In this document: positions 11,000 through 20,051 of the stretch, in pieces
How the letters are laid out: the number at the start of each line of letters is the position of its first letter
How positions within the stretch are numbered: position 1 is the first letter of the stretch
Assembly: GCA_002402045.2 (NCBI GenBank)
Contig: NVUX02000090.1
Span: forward strand, 1 to 64,000
Reading direction: 5' to 3'
DNA from: Paracoccaceae bacterium
Lineage (GTDB): Bacteria; Pseudomonadota; Alphaproteobacteria; Rhodobacterales; Rhodobacteraceae
Length of the DNA: 64,000 nt
Program-made: the position numbers and the translations under genes
Notes under the pieces: generated by a model
Database searches by the model: none
What the model was told of the DNA's origin: nothing
What the model saw: the letters and a program-made list of their open reading frames with translations, nothing else

Positions 11000-12631
11000 T
11001 TACTCTAACGCTTCCACGATCCGATTTCTAAGCTGTGCCGCTTCCAACGGCATTTCGGCAACAAAGTCAAACAATTCCGGATTCTGTGGCCGCCCGATGC
11101 CAAAAACTTTTGCGTTCGGGTTTTGGGCGCGTATTTCAGCTATGTGCGCGGTTTCTTCTTTAGCGCCGGTTTCATGCAGTATAATTTCTGCTTGCCGCCC
11201 GCTATCTGTGCTCACAAAATCCACCGGCAGCCCAGCCACAGACGATTTACACACAATCTCCATCGGGGCAGATTGCATGTTTAGCTGCACCTTAAGCTGC
11301 TTTGGCACTAACGCAGAAACCGGCACATCTATTTGGAGTAATATTTTGCCGTCTTCCGTGTTGCCCAGCTCAATTTTCCCGCCCATTTTGCTCACCAGTG
11401 CCCGCGCCACACTGGGGCCGAGCGCCTCGGCGGCAAAGCTGTCAGCATTGGTGCTGCGCTCGCCAAATATCAAATCAGGGGTCCAGCCACCGCCCACATA
11501 ATCCACCTCAATTCGCGCGCGCAAAACCCCGTTACTATAGGTAAGCGCCAAGCCAATATCGCGGGCCCCGGCCGTCTCTAAAAAATAGGTTACCAATAGC
11601 GCATATGAGCGGCGCAATCGGGTAGCATCACCACAGAGCATCACCGGCAATTCGCCCTCCGCTGCCACATGTAGGCGCGCCTCAGCTTGCGTTGCTACCG
11701 GGCCCAATAGCTCGGGCAAAGCCAGCAAAAGCTCATTGCTAAAAAACGGCTTATCTGTCACAGAGAATTGCGCATTTTCCAAGGCCGCAAAATCCAGAAT
11801 ATCTGTCAGCATGCCCAGCATCCGGTTGGCCGAACGGTCCACTTGGTCCAGCCGCTCTTTCTGCTCTGGGTCAAGCTCGCTCGCACGCGCCAAGGCCAAA
11901 AGCCCCAGCACCCCGTTCATCGGCGTGCGCAGCTCATGGCTCATCATCGTCAAGAACCGCGATTTAACCTCACTCGCCGCCTTAAACTTTTCCGCCAGCG
12001 CCTTATTTTCGTCAGCCAGCTTGCGATACAGCTGTCCTTCATACACAAAATAAACCAGCGCGCCGGTAACCATCACCACGGTTAAAATACTGGCATAAAG
12101 CGCAAAATCTGCGCTGTCTCGCATTTGCGCTCTAATTTCCGCCGCCTTTTGCTCTTCCCCAACAATAATTTTTCGACTTAATTCATGCAGCCCAGCCCCA
12201 AAGGGAAAAAACGCACTGCTAATATTGGCCATGCTGGTAAAATCAAAACTCTTAATGCTGACAACAGGAACCTCTTGCCGCTTCATCTCCTCAAACAATT
12301 CTTCAACAGCATTATCTGTATCATACGCGCGCAATCTGGCCCCTACAGCCCCACGCTGAAACACCGCCACACGGCTCCAGAGCACATCAAACCGCTGGTT
12401 AATATCAACCGTTGAGCTAGCCGTCCCAGCCCGCGAAGTTCCGAGAGAATCCAGAAACCGCGTGAGTTCCCGCTCTAGCTGGCTCGCTGACCACGAAATA
12501 TTTTCTTGGCTGGCCCGCCGCATTGCCTCCAGATTATCCTTGAAGGTTAAAAACCCAAACGTGGCAATGCCGATGGCGACGAGCACGACGCCACCGAACA
12601 AAAATTTGGAAAAGAGACGCTTAGACTTCAC
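11000..12631 (-). CDS. membrane histidine-kinase-like protein with decayed ATPase domain
   Basis: 543 residues. Transmembrane helix 1 at about 11-30, an extracytoplasmic region at 31-175, helix 2 at about 177-197, a coiled linker, then a canonical HisKA H box (FLTMMSHELRTPMNGVLG, His232). The following ATPase domain is degenerate: no N-box Asn in LRRSYALLVTYFLETAG, VDYVGGGWTPD in place of DxGxG, and only a remnant of the G2 box (EALGPSVARALVSKMGG). The last 100 residues look like a receiver-type fold with no clear phospho-acceptor Asp. It probably cannot bind ATP normally and may act as a scaffold or receive phosphate from the neighbouring kinase. It starts one base after the stop of the secreted-protein gene. 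Confidence 0.82.
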   Translation of the reverse strand: MKSKRLFSKFLFGGVVLVAIGIATFGFLTFKDNLEAMRRASQENISWSASQLERELTRFLDSLGTSRAGTASSTVDINQRFDVLWSRVAVFQRGAVGARLRAYDTDNAVEELFEEMKRQEVPVVSIKSFDFTSMANISSAFFPFGAGLHELSRKIIVGEEQKAAEIRAQMRDSADFALYASILTVVMVTGALVYFVYEGQLYRKLADENKALAEKFKAASEVKSRFLTMMSHELRTPMNGVLGLLALARASELDPEQKERLDQVDRSANRMLGMLTDILDFAALENAQFSVTDKPFFSNELLLALPELLGPVATQAEARLHVAAEGELPVMLCGDATRLRRSYALLVTYFLETAGARDIGLALTYSNGVLRARIEVDYVGGGWTPDLIFGERSTNADSFAAEALGPSVARALVSKMGGKIELGNTEDGKILLQIDVPVSALVPKQLKVQLNMQSAPMEIVCKSSVAGLPVDFVSTDSGRQAEIILHETGAKEETAHIAEIRAQNPNAKVFGIGRPQNPELFDFVAEMPLEAAQLRNRIVEALE

Positions 12632-12632
12632 T

Positions 12633-13115
12633 TTACTTGATTTCCACCTTCACCAGCTGCCAAATCAGCCGCGTATTATATACAGGATCTTGCAATTCTG
12701 TATGGTCCGACATTGGGTAAACCACCCAGATAGGCCCTTTATCGCGGCGTGAGAATGTCTCACCATCAGCAGACATGGCAAATACAACATCATAGTTAAT
12801 GAAGTCTTCCAGTGGCACCTCAACGGCGTAATCATTTACGGCCGTCAGCACCACAATGCTACCGCCCTCGCCGACCAGCGCCAGCACATCACGGCCAAGC
12901 GGGCCAACAAATGCGGTCATACCGTCCACAAATTCGTTTTCCGTATTTATAGTGGCTTGCGCCAGCGCCATCAGCTCTTCATCCGTCAGCATCACTTCAC
13001 TGCCGTTTACACTGTTAATCACCGTCAGCGCGGCACCTTGCGCCAACGCTATCCTTGGCGCGGCCAAGGCTAAAACGGCGGTTAGCCACAACATCATCTT
13101 TGGTATGCGGGTCAT
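12633..13115 (-). CDS. secreted protein resembling the molybdopterin-oxidoreductase fold, cofactor residues absent
   Basis: About 160 residues with a signal peptide (MTRIPKMMLWLTAVLALAAP, cleavage near ALAQ). The C-terminal half (TAVNDYAVEVPLEDF, YDVVFAMSADGETFSRRDKG, PIWVVYP) resembles the oxidoreductase molybdopterin-binding fold (Pfam PF00174 type), but the protein has no cysteine at all and therefore no molybdenum ligand. One base separates its stop from the membrane kinase gene, so it is probably a periplasmic partner of that kinase, perhaps a ligand or redox sensor; that role is inference. The start at 13115 is preferred because the upstream start adds six non-hydrophobic residues. Confidence 0.68.
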   Translation of the reverse strand: MTRIPKMMLWLTAVLALAAPRIALAQGAALTVINSVNGSEVMLTDEELMALAQATINTENEFVDGMTAFVGPLGRDVLALVGEGGSIVVLTAVNDYAVEVPLEDFINYDVVFAMSADGETFSRRDKGPIWVVYPMSDHTELQDPVYNTRLIWQLVKVEIK

Positions 13116-13133
13116 ATTACTAGTTCCTTTCAA

Positions 13134-13387
13134 GTTCCCTCACTCCATATGCCAGTATACTTGCAAGTTTCCCCCCTCTGATTTTATAGCCTGCACCCAT
13201 ATATGCATTGCAAAATGCAGTATGTTGGGTCGATCAGATTTGCATTTGGCGATTCTCCCCTAGGGGTTTTGCTTTTTGCAATTTTTTGAGTATTGTACTG
13301 ACCTTAGGTCTGTTTGCAATTCCTTAATAGTTTGTTTTCGTTATGGTTTTATTTACCAATTGAAAATTCCACGCCTGCAGCTCTGCC
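13134..13387. promoter_or_regulatory. AT-rich leader with four TTGCAA hexamers and two palindromes
   Basis: Gap between the prpE 3' end and the first gene of the signalling cassette. The palindromic hexamer TTGCAA occurs at 13161, 13208, 13276 and 13314; CCCCTAGGGG is at 13257-13266 and GACCTTAGGTC at 13300-13310. The density of symmetric motifs suggests operator sites for the cassette. I could not place a -35/-10 pair with confidence. Confidence 0.4.
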
Positions 13388-15280
13388 TTACTTTGGCTCA
13401 GCAAACCCCATTCTCCTCAACGCCAGCGCGATTTCCGCCAAAACTTCGGGGTCATCAATCGTTGCAGGCATTTTCCATGCCAACCCGTCGGCAATTTTCG
13501 CCATTGTGCCGCGCAGTACCTTGCCAGACCGTGTTTTGGGCAGCCGCTCCACCACACATGCAAGCTTAAAAGCCGCCACCGGCCCAATTTTCGCGCGTAC
13601 TAGTTTTACACATTCCGCCACCACGTCCGCCTCGTCGCGGTTTACACCCGCCGTCAGGCACAAAAACCCCAACGGCAGCTGCCCCTTCAGCGCATCAGCC
13701 ACCCCGATAACAGCGCATTCGGCCACATCGGGGTGCGAAGAAAGCACCTCCTCCATGGCCCCCGTTGAAAGCCGATGCCCCGCGACGTTAATCACATCAT
13801 CCGTGCGTGCCATAATATAGAGATATCCGTCCTCATCAATCATCCCCGCATCGCCGGTCTCATAATACCCCGGAAAGGCCTCAAGATAGGCGCTTTTATA
13901 GCGATCCTCGGCATTCCAAAGCCCTGAAAGCGTGCCCGGTGGCAAGGGTAGCTTAATCGCAATCGCCCCCATCTCGCCCGCCTTAACAGGGTGGCCGTCA
14001 TCGCCCAGCGCCTGCACCTCATAGCCCGGCATCGGCACACCGGGCGAGCCAAGCTTCACCGGCAGCGCCTCTAGCCCCATCGGGATGGCCGCAATGCTGT
14101 AGCCGGTTTCTGTCTGCCACCAATGGTCGATCACCGGCACGCCAAGCTGGTTTTGCGCCCAGATAATCGTATCACTATCCGCCCGCTCCCCCGCCAAAAA
14201 CAGCGCCTTCAGGCTCGAAAGATCGTATTTCTTCACGAATTCGCCTTCAGGGTCCACCCGCTTAATGGCGCGAAAGGCAGTAGGCGCGGTGAAAAAGCTC
14301 ACCACCTTGTGCTGCTCAATCACCCGCCAAAACGTACCAGCATCTGGCGTGCCCACAGGTTTGCCCTCAAACACAATGGTCGTTGCCCCCGCCAGCAGCG
14401 GGCCATAGGCAATATAGGAGTGCCCCACAACCCAGCCCACATCTGACGCGGCCCAAAACACCTCACCCGGTTTAACATTATAGATGTTTTTCATGGTCCA
14501 GTGCAGGGCAACCGCGTGGCCACCGTTGGGCCTTACGACGCCTTTGGGCTGCCCGGTGGTTCCGGAGGTATAAAGCACATATAGCGGGTCGCTGCCTTTA
14601 ACGGGCACACACGCGGCAGGCTCTACCCCAAACTGGAACGCATGCCAGTCCACGTCACGCGCCGTCATCTCCGCCACTTCCTGCTCACGCTGGAAAATTA
14701 CACAAAACTCGGGCTTATGGTCAGCGATCTCGATCGCCTCGTCGATCAGCGGCTTGTAGTGAATCACCCTGCCCGGCTCCAGCCCGCAAGAGGCCGCAAT
14801 AATGGCCTTTGGTTTCGCATCGTCTATCCGCGTGGCCAGCTCAGTCGCCGCAAAGCCACCAAACACCACCGAGTGCACAGCCCCGATGCGCGCGCAGGCC
14901 AGCATCGCCTCTACGGCTTCCGGCACCATCGGCATATAAATAATAACCCGGTCACCCTTTTCCACGCCCTTGGCGCGCAAAGCCCCCGCAAGGCTGGCCA
15001 CGCGGTCGCGCAGCTCAGTATAGGTAATTTCATGCGAGGAGTGGGTCATCGGGCTGTCATGGATAATGGCCACACGGTCACCATGGCCGGCCTCGATATG
15101 CCGGTCTAGCGCGTTGTAACAGGTGTTCATCACCCCGTCGCTATACCACTGATACATCGGCGCGTTGCTATCATCCAAAGCCTTGCTCGGCTTTTTGATC
15201 CAATCAATCGCCTCAGCGGCCTGCATCCAAAACCCCTCAGGGTCCTCTTGCCAGCTTTTATACGTTTCCTGATAACCCAT
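13388..15280 (-). CDS. prpE: propionyl-CoA synthetase (propionate-CoA ligase)
   Basis: Activates propionate with ATP and CoA; 630 residues, matching PrpE length and layout rather than longer acetyl-CoA synthetases. The N-terminal ACS domain begins YQETYKSWQEDPEGFW; the AMP-binding loop is LYTSGTTGQPKGVVRPNGG (about 240); DIGWVVGHSY appears as DVGWVVGHSYIAYGP; the C-terminal acetylatable Lys lies in LPKTRSGKVLRGTM (about 593). The chosen ATG at 15280 has GGGAG nine bases upstream. Stands alone between the signalling cassette and maeB. Confidence 0.92.
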   Translation of the reverse strand: MGYQETYKSWQEDPEGFWMQAAEAIDWIKKPSKALDDSNAPMYQWYSDGVMNTCYNALDRHIEAGHGDRVAIIHDSPMTHSSHEITYTELRDRVASLAGALRAKGVEKGDRVIIYMPMVPEAVEAMLACARIGAVHSVVFGGFAATELATRIDDAKPKAIIAASCGLEPGRVIHYKPLIDEAIEIADHKPEFCVIFQREQEVAEMTARDVDWHAFQFGVEPAACVPVKGSDPLYVLYTSGTTGQPKGVVRPNGGHAVALHWTMKNIYNVKPGEVFWAASDVGWVVGHSYIAYGPLLAGATTIVFEGKPVGTPDAGTFWRVIEQHKVVSFFTAPTAFRAIKRVDPEGEFVKKYDLSSLKALFLAGERADSDTIIWAQNQLGVPVIDHWWQTETGYSIAAIPMGLEALPVKLGSPGVPMPGYEVQALGDDGHPVKAGEMGAIAIKLPLPPGTLSGLWNAEDRYKSAYLEAFPGYYETGDAGMIDEDGYLYIMARTDDVINVAGHRLSTGAMEEVLSSHPDVAECAVIGVADALKGQLPLGFLCLTAGVNRDEADVVAECVKLVRAKIGPVAAFKLACVVERLPKTRSGKVLRGTMAKIADGLAWKMPATIDDPEVLAEIALALRRMGFAEPK

Positions 15281-15444
15281 GATACGACTCCCGAATGGTT
15301 GGCCCAAAGACCTGTGGTGAACAAAGCACCCCTCGGAAATTCATGGCGTCTAAACGCGCCTTTCCATCACCTTAAATCGCCCGCACGCGCAAGGCAAATG
15401 GAAATGAACAAGGGTTCAGTAATATTCAGGGCGGGCTTCTCCCG

Positions 15445-17712
15445 TCAGCTATACGTCCCCACCGGCGTTCCCGCCAAAGCCGCGATGTTCAGCAGCCCCC
15501 GCGCGGTAATTGACGGCGTTACGATATGCGCCTTATTGCCCATCCCCATCAAAATCGGCCCCACTTCCAGCCCACCGGCTGACATTTTCAGGATGTTCCG
15601 CACCGCCGAAGCCGCATCAGAGTTGGCAAATACCAGCACATTGGCCGCGCCCTCATATGCAGTATTTGGGAAGATTTTACGGCGCAGTGGCTCGCTTAAC
15701 GCCGCATCCGTGTGCATCTCACCTTCATAGGTAAAATCAAGGTTCATCTGGTCTAGCATCGCCAAAGCGTCGCGCATCCGCAGGGCCGAAGCGGTGTGCA
15801 GGTTGCCAAACTGCGAGTGCGAGCACAGCGCAATTTTGGGCTGCAAACCAAAGCGGCATACATGCCGTGCCGCGCCCATCACCGAATCCACAATCTGCGC
15901 CGCCGTTGGTTCGGCATTCACATGGGTATCAGCAATAAATAACGGGCCGTCTTCCATGATCATAAGCGAAAGTGCGCCACGCGGTTTCAGGGTCTCGGTG
16001 CCCAGCACTTGCGTCACATAATTCATGTGCCACAAATACTGCCCGAAGGTGCCGCAAATCAGGCTGTCCGCATCGCCGCGCGCCACCATCACCGCCGCAA
16101 TCGCGGTGGTATTGGTGCGCAATATCGCTTTGGCAAGGTCCGGCGTTACGCCGCGCCGCTGGTTAATCTCGTGATACGTGCGCCAGTAATCCCGGAAGCG
16201 CGGGTCGTTTTGCGGGTTGACCAGCTCAAAATGCTCGCCCTCCCGAATAGGCAGCCCAAATTTCTTCAGCCGCGCTTCAATCACCTCTGGCCGCCCGATA
16301 AGGATCGGCATGTCGGTCATTTCTTCCGTCATTGCATGCGCTGCTCGCAGCACCCGTTCACTTTCGCCCTCGGCAAACACGATTTTGCGCACAGCCTTGC
16401 GCGCCGCCTCAAAAACCGGACGCATAATCAGCGCCGAGCGAAAAACCGACGTCTCAAGCTTTTGCTTATAGGCCTCAAGGTCGGCAATGGGTCGCGTCGC
16501 CACGCCACTTTCCATGGCCGCCTTCACCACCGCACACGAAACAATCGCCAGCAAGCGCGGGTCAAACGGCTTTGGAATCAGGTATTCTGGCCCAAAATTC
16601 AGGCTTTCATCCTTATAAGCCGCCGCCGCTTCTGCGCTGGAACTGGCCCGCGCCAGCTCGGCAATGCCCTCTACGCAGGCAATCTCCATCGCATCGTTAA
16701 TCGTGGTCGCGCCCACATCCAACGCGCCCCTGAAGATAAACGGAAAGCACAGCACGTTATTCACCTGATTAGGAAAATCAGACCGCCCCGTGGCAATAAT
16801 CGCATCCGGTGCAACCGCCCGCACCGCGTCGGGCATAATTTCGGGCGTAGGGTTAGCCAGCGCAAATACTATCGGAGTAGACGCCATTTGCGCGACCATT
16901 TCCGGCGTCAGCACCCCGGGCCCCGAAAGCCCGAGAAACAAATCCGCCCCGCCAATGACATCGCCCAATGTGCGCAAATCGGTTGCCTGCGCAAACTCGG
17001 CCTTTTGCGGTGAGGTCTCGGCCGTTCGCCCCTCATAAACCAGCCCGTCAATATCACAAAGCCACACATTCTCGCGCTTCACACCAAGCTTCAGCAGCAT
17101 ATTCAGGCAGGCAATCCCCGCCGCCCCGCCGCCCGTGCTCACCACCTTAATCTTATCAAAGTCCTTACCCGCTACGCGCAAAGCATTTAGCGCGGCGGCC
17201 CCCACCACAATCGCTGTGCCGTGCTGATCATCATGAAACACCGGAATATTCATTCGCTCACGGCAAAGCTTTTCCACAATAAAGCACTCGGGCGCTTTAA
17301 TATCCTCAAGGTTTATCGCCCCAAAGGTCGGCTCAAGGGCCGTAATAATGTCCGCCAGCTTCTCGGGGTCGCTCTCGTCCAGCTCAATATCAAAACAATC
17401 AATATTGGCGAATTTCTTGAAAAGCACCGCCTTGCCTTCCATAATCGGCTTGCTCGCCAAAGCCCCGATATTGCCCAGCCCCAGCGCCGCTGACCCGTTG
17501 GTCACCACGCCCACAAGGTTGCCCCGTATGGTAAACCGCGCGGCTGCGGAAGGGTCGTCCTTTATCACCATGCAGGCCTCGGCCACGCCCGGAGAATACG
17601 CCAAAGCCAAATCCCGCCCGTTTGCCAAAGGCTTGCTCGCTCTTATCTCCAGCTTTCCCGGCTTCGGAAACTCGTGATAATTCAGCGCGGGGGTGTTTGG
17701 TTTATCGGTCAT
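15445..17712 (-). CDS. maeB: NADP-dependent malic enzyme with phosphotransacetylase-like domain
   Basis: Decarboxylates malate to pyruvate, producing NADPH. 755 residues with the MaeB two-part layout: malic-enzyme catalytic and NAD-binding domains (about 1-425; ALAYSPGVAEAC near 35, VFHDDQHGTAIV near 160, VVSTGGGAAGIACL near 190) and a C-terminal phosphate acetyltransferase-like domain (about 430-755) that in this family regulates rather than catalyses. Monocistronic as far as visible, with about 110 bases to trkH and 164 to prpE. Confidence 0.96.
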   Translation of the reverse strand: MTDKPNTPALNYHEFPKPGKLEIRASKPLANGRDLALAYSPGVAEACMVIKDDPSAAARFTIRGNLVGVVTNGSAALGLGNIGALASKPIMEGKAVLFKKFANIDCFDIELDESDPEKLADIITALEPTFGAINLEDIKAPECFIVEKLCRERMNIPVFHDDQHGTAIVVGAAALNALRVAGKDFDKIKVVSTGGGAAGIACLNMLLKLGVKRENVWLCDIDGLVYEGRTAETSPQKAEFAQATDLRTLGDVIGGADLFLGLSGPGVLTPEMVAQMASTPIVFALANPTPEIMPDAVRAVAPDAIIATGRSDFPNQVNNVLCFPFIFRGALDVGATTINDAMEIACVEGIAELARASSSAEAAAAYKDESLNFGPEYLIPKPFDPRLLAIVSCAVVKAAMESGVATRPIADLEAYKQKLETSVFRSALIMRPVFEAARKAVRKIVFAEGESERVLRAAHAMTEEMTDMPILIGRPEVIEARLKKFGLPIREGEHFELVNPQNDPRFRDYWRTYHEINQRRGVTPDLAKAILRTNTTAIAAVMVARGDADSLICGTFGQYLWHMNYVTQVLGTETLKPRGALSLMIMEDGPLFIADTHVNAEPTAAQIVDSVMGAARHVCRFGLQPKIALCSHSQFGNLHTASALRMRDALAMLDQMNLDFTYEGEMHTDAALSEPLRRKIFPNTAYEGAANVLVFANSDAASAVRNILKMSAGGLEVGPILMGMGNKAHIVTPSITARGLLNIAALAGTPVGTYS

Positions 17713-17824
17713 AAGGGAGCCTTTTGCATGCGACGGAATGCGCAGTATGCGACAATCCCGCGCACAAGCAAATAGCCTTTTAGGGTTTCCAAAAAGATAA
17801 CACCATTCCAGCTAATGCCGCGTG

Positions 17825-19273
17825 CTATCCCCGCCAAAACCCCGGCGTAAACAGAATAAGCACCGCAACCAGCTCCAGCCGCCCTAGCAGCATCGCAAGG
17901 CTAAGCACCCATTTGGCGGCATCCGAAAGCCCACCAAAATTGCCAGACGGGCCAATCTCTGGCCCCAACCCCGGGCCAATATTAGCCAGCGCTGTCGCCG
18001 CACCAGAAACGGCAGTGACAAAATCCAGCCCCAGAAGAGAAAGCGCCACCGATATCAGCCCCAGCGACACGAAAAACATCACAAAAAATGCCATGACCGA
18101 AGAAATAACATCCTCCCCCACCGGCCGACCAGCATAGCGCGCGCCAAACACCCCGTGCGGCGAGTGAATGCGCTTAACCTGTTGCTTTATAGAGATAAAT
18201 AATAGTTGGAACCGGAAGATTTTGATCGAACAGCAGGTGGAGCCCGCACAGCCGCCAACCAACCCAATCATGAAAAACAGCACCACGGGGAACGGCCCCC
18301 AGAGCTGGTAATCCACGCTGGCATAGCCGGTGCCAGACAAGATCGAAGTGACGTTAAACAGCGACTCGCGAAAAGACTCCTCACCATGCACACCACTGGC
18401 AAACATCCGGTAAAACGTAATGACCAGAATAAGCACCGCTGCCGTTACCAAAAATGCCCGCACTTGGGAATCCTGAAATAAGGGCTGCGACGCACCGCGC
18501 ATCATTTGCACATAACGAATAAACGGCAGGCTAGCGAGCAGCATAAACAGCGAAGACACATATTCCGGCGCGCCAGAAAACGCCGCGAAGGACGCATCAG
18601 TATTGGCAAAGCCGCCGGTTGCTATGGTCGTCATCGACAAAACCAGCGCATCAAAAAAAGGCATCCCGACAAGCGAATATGCCAGCAAGCACGTGACCGT
18701 AAGCGCCAGATAAACAATAGAAATCGAGCCGGCAATCTCGCCCGCGCGCGGCAGCACCTTGCCCAAAGTGTCAAACCCCTCCGAGCGGAAAAGCTGCATG
18801 CCGCCAACCTTGAGTGTTGGCAAAAAAGCCATCGCCACCACAATAATACCGACCCCGCCAAACCACTGCATCATACCGCGCCAAAGCAGAGTGCCCATTG
18901 GCAAATCGCCAAGATTTGAGAACACCGTAGAGCCCGTGGTTGTCATCCCTGACACCGCCTCAAAAAAAGCATCGGTATAGCTGGCATGCGGCGCGCCAAG
19001 CCAAAAAGGCAGCCCGGCAAACACCGGCAGCGCCACCCAGCTCATCACCGTGAGCAAAAAAACCTGTTGTAAATTCAGCCCCGGGCTGCGCGAATTGGCA
19101 CTCGCCAGCGCCATGGACCCCCCAAACAAAATGGTGATCATGCCTGAGGCCGCAAAGGCCCCAGCGCCCCCGGTTTGCCAAATACTATCCACCGCCCACG
19201 GAATAAACATTGTGGCCCCGAGCGCCACGAGCAACAGCCCAATTACATAGCCCACCGGGCGCAGATCAAACAT
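17825..19273 (-). CDS. trkH: Trk/Ktr-type potassium uptake membrane subunit
   Basis: 482-residue inner-membrane potassium-translocating subunit with about ten hydrophobic segments and four pore-loop repeats; the first selectivity segment reads GMTTTGSTVFSNL (about 110) and later ones include TIATGGFANTDASF, SGTGYASVDY and ALANIGPGLG. It needs a peripheral TrkA-type NAD-binding partner, which is not in this window. The gene for a secreted protein ends eight bases before its start, so both may share a transcript. Confidence 0.93.
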   Translation of the reverse strand: MFDLRPVGYVIGLLLVALGATMFIPWAVDSIWQTGGAGAFAASGMITILFGGSMALASANSRSPGLNLQQVFLLTVMSWVALPVFAGLPFWLGAPHASYTDAFFEAVSGMTTTGSTVFSNLGDLPMGTLLWRGMMQWFGGVGIIVVAMAFLPTLKVGGMQLFRSEGFDTLGKVLPRAGEIAGSISIVYLALTVTCLLAYSLVGMPFFDALVLSMTTIATGGFANTDASFAAFSGAPEYVSSLFMLLASLPFIRYVQMMRGASQPLFQDSQVRAFLVTAAVLILVITFYRMFASGVHGEESFRESLFNVTSILSGTGYASVDYQLWGPFPVVLFFMIGLVGGCAGSTCCSIKIFRFQLLFISIKQQVKRIHSPHGVFGARYAGRPVGEDVISSVMAFFVMFFVSLGLISVALSLLGLDFVTAVSGAATALANIGPGLGPEIGPSGNFGGLSDAAKWVLSLAMLLGRLELVAVLILFTPGFWRG

Positions 19274-19281
19274 GTGGCCCC

Positions 19282-19839
19282 CTATGGATTTGGAAAGACA
19301 AAGCAGCCGCCTTCAGTGATAGGCCCAACCACCACCGACATATTCGGCCCCGGGTCCATAACCACGGGCTGAACACCCGTTATTTTGTTCATGCAAGCTT
19401 CGGATTCCGCCTTATCAACAGACACCCCGTCCACATAAATATCTAGCCATATCAAACTCTTCTTGCCCGTATGACACGGGCCGTCTTGCGGGCTAGGGCC
19501 ATCGCCACAGGTGTCTTCTACCATCGCATATTTGCGCAGGCGAGGCAGATAAAACAGCGTGCCAGCGGGGAAATCAAGAATGTCTTCTCCGCTTATTATC
19601 CGGTGTCCAACGGCCAATGTGATCGGGTTAGAAAACGTTCCCATTCCCCCCGCAAAACGATGTCGAACAGGGTGCGATATCTCAACCGTGCCGGGCGGGG
19701 TATTGTCCCAAAAACTATAGCCGGTCAGGTAGGCCTGCAATGCCTGCGGCTGGCCATTTGGCAGCGGAAGCTCAGGCGATTGCGCCAAAACGGCGCCCGC
19801 AAAAGGCAACCCAAACAAAAATGCTAATATTCGTTTCAA
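19282..19839 (-). CDS. secreted protein, possible double-psi beta-barrel fold
   Basis: 185 residues with a signal peptide (MKRILAFLFGLPFAGAVLA). The mature part has the look of small secreted beta-barrel proteins (barwin/RlpA-like): an aromatic-glycine start TGYSFWDNTPPGT, a GHRIISGEDILDFPAGTLFYLP stretch split by a conserved-looking VEDTCGDG, and WLDIYVDG. Cysteines in DTCGDG, GPCHTG, EACMNK and GGCFVF could pair. Function unknown; the fold call is by eye. Located directly upstream of trkH with an eight-base gap. Confidence 0.5.
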   Translation of the reverse strand: MKRILAFLFGLPFAGAVLAQSPELPLPNGQPQALQAYLTGYSFWDNTPPGTVEISHPVRHRFAGGMGTFSNPITLAVGHRIISGEDILDFPAGTLFYLPRLRKYAMVEDTCGDGPSPQDGPCHTGKKSLIWLDIYVDGVSVDKAESEACMNKITGVQPVVMDPGPNMSVVVGPITEGGCFVFPNP

Positions 19840-20028
19840 AGCCTACTCCCAAGCTGCTGAAAGCAGAGCATAAGGGCAAAGTGGCACGGGTTCAATATGT
19901 TGATGTTTGAACCAAGCGCGCGCCAAGCCGGCCCCCGCCGGGGTCGCGGCTCCTCGGCGACCTGAAGTCGGGGCTATGCCCCTTTGTTCAGCCCACCTCG
20001 TCACCGCGTCAAAGCCCTAACGGGCCAT

Positions 20029-20046
20029 GGCCTCGCTGCGCTCGGC
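20029..20046 (+). repeat. intergenic GC-rich repeat GGCCTCGCTGCGCTCGGC
   Basis: One copy of an imperfectly palindromic 17-18-mer that recurs at 37577, 58558 and (inverted) 62853-62837. This copy lies just downstream of folE, which ends at 20052 on the minus strand. The flanking gap (19840-20051) is otherwise GC-rich with a GGGGCTATGCCCC hairpin and no gene. Confidence 0.65.
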
Positions 20047-20051
20047 GGGTT

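Noticed and set aside
16009-17013. 334-codon plus-strand frame opposite maeB
   Set aside because: Arg/His-rich composition typical of a shadow frame in GC-rich codon third positions; maeB is unambiguous.
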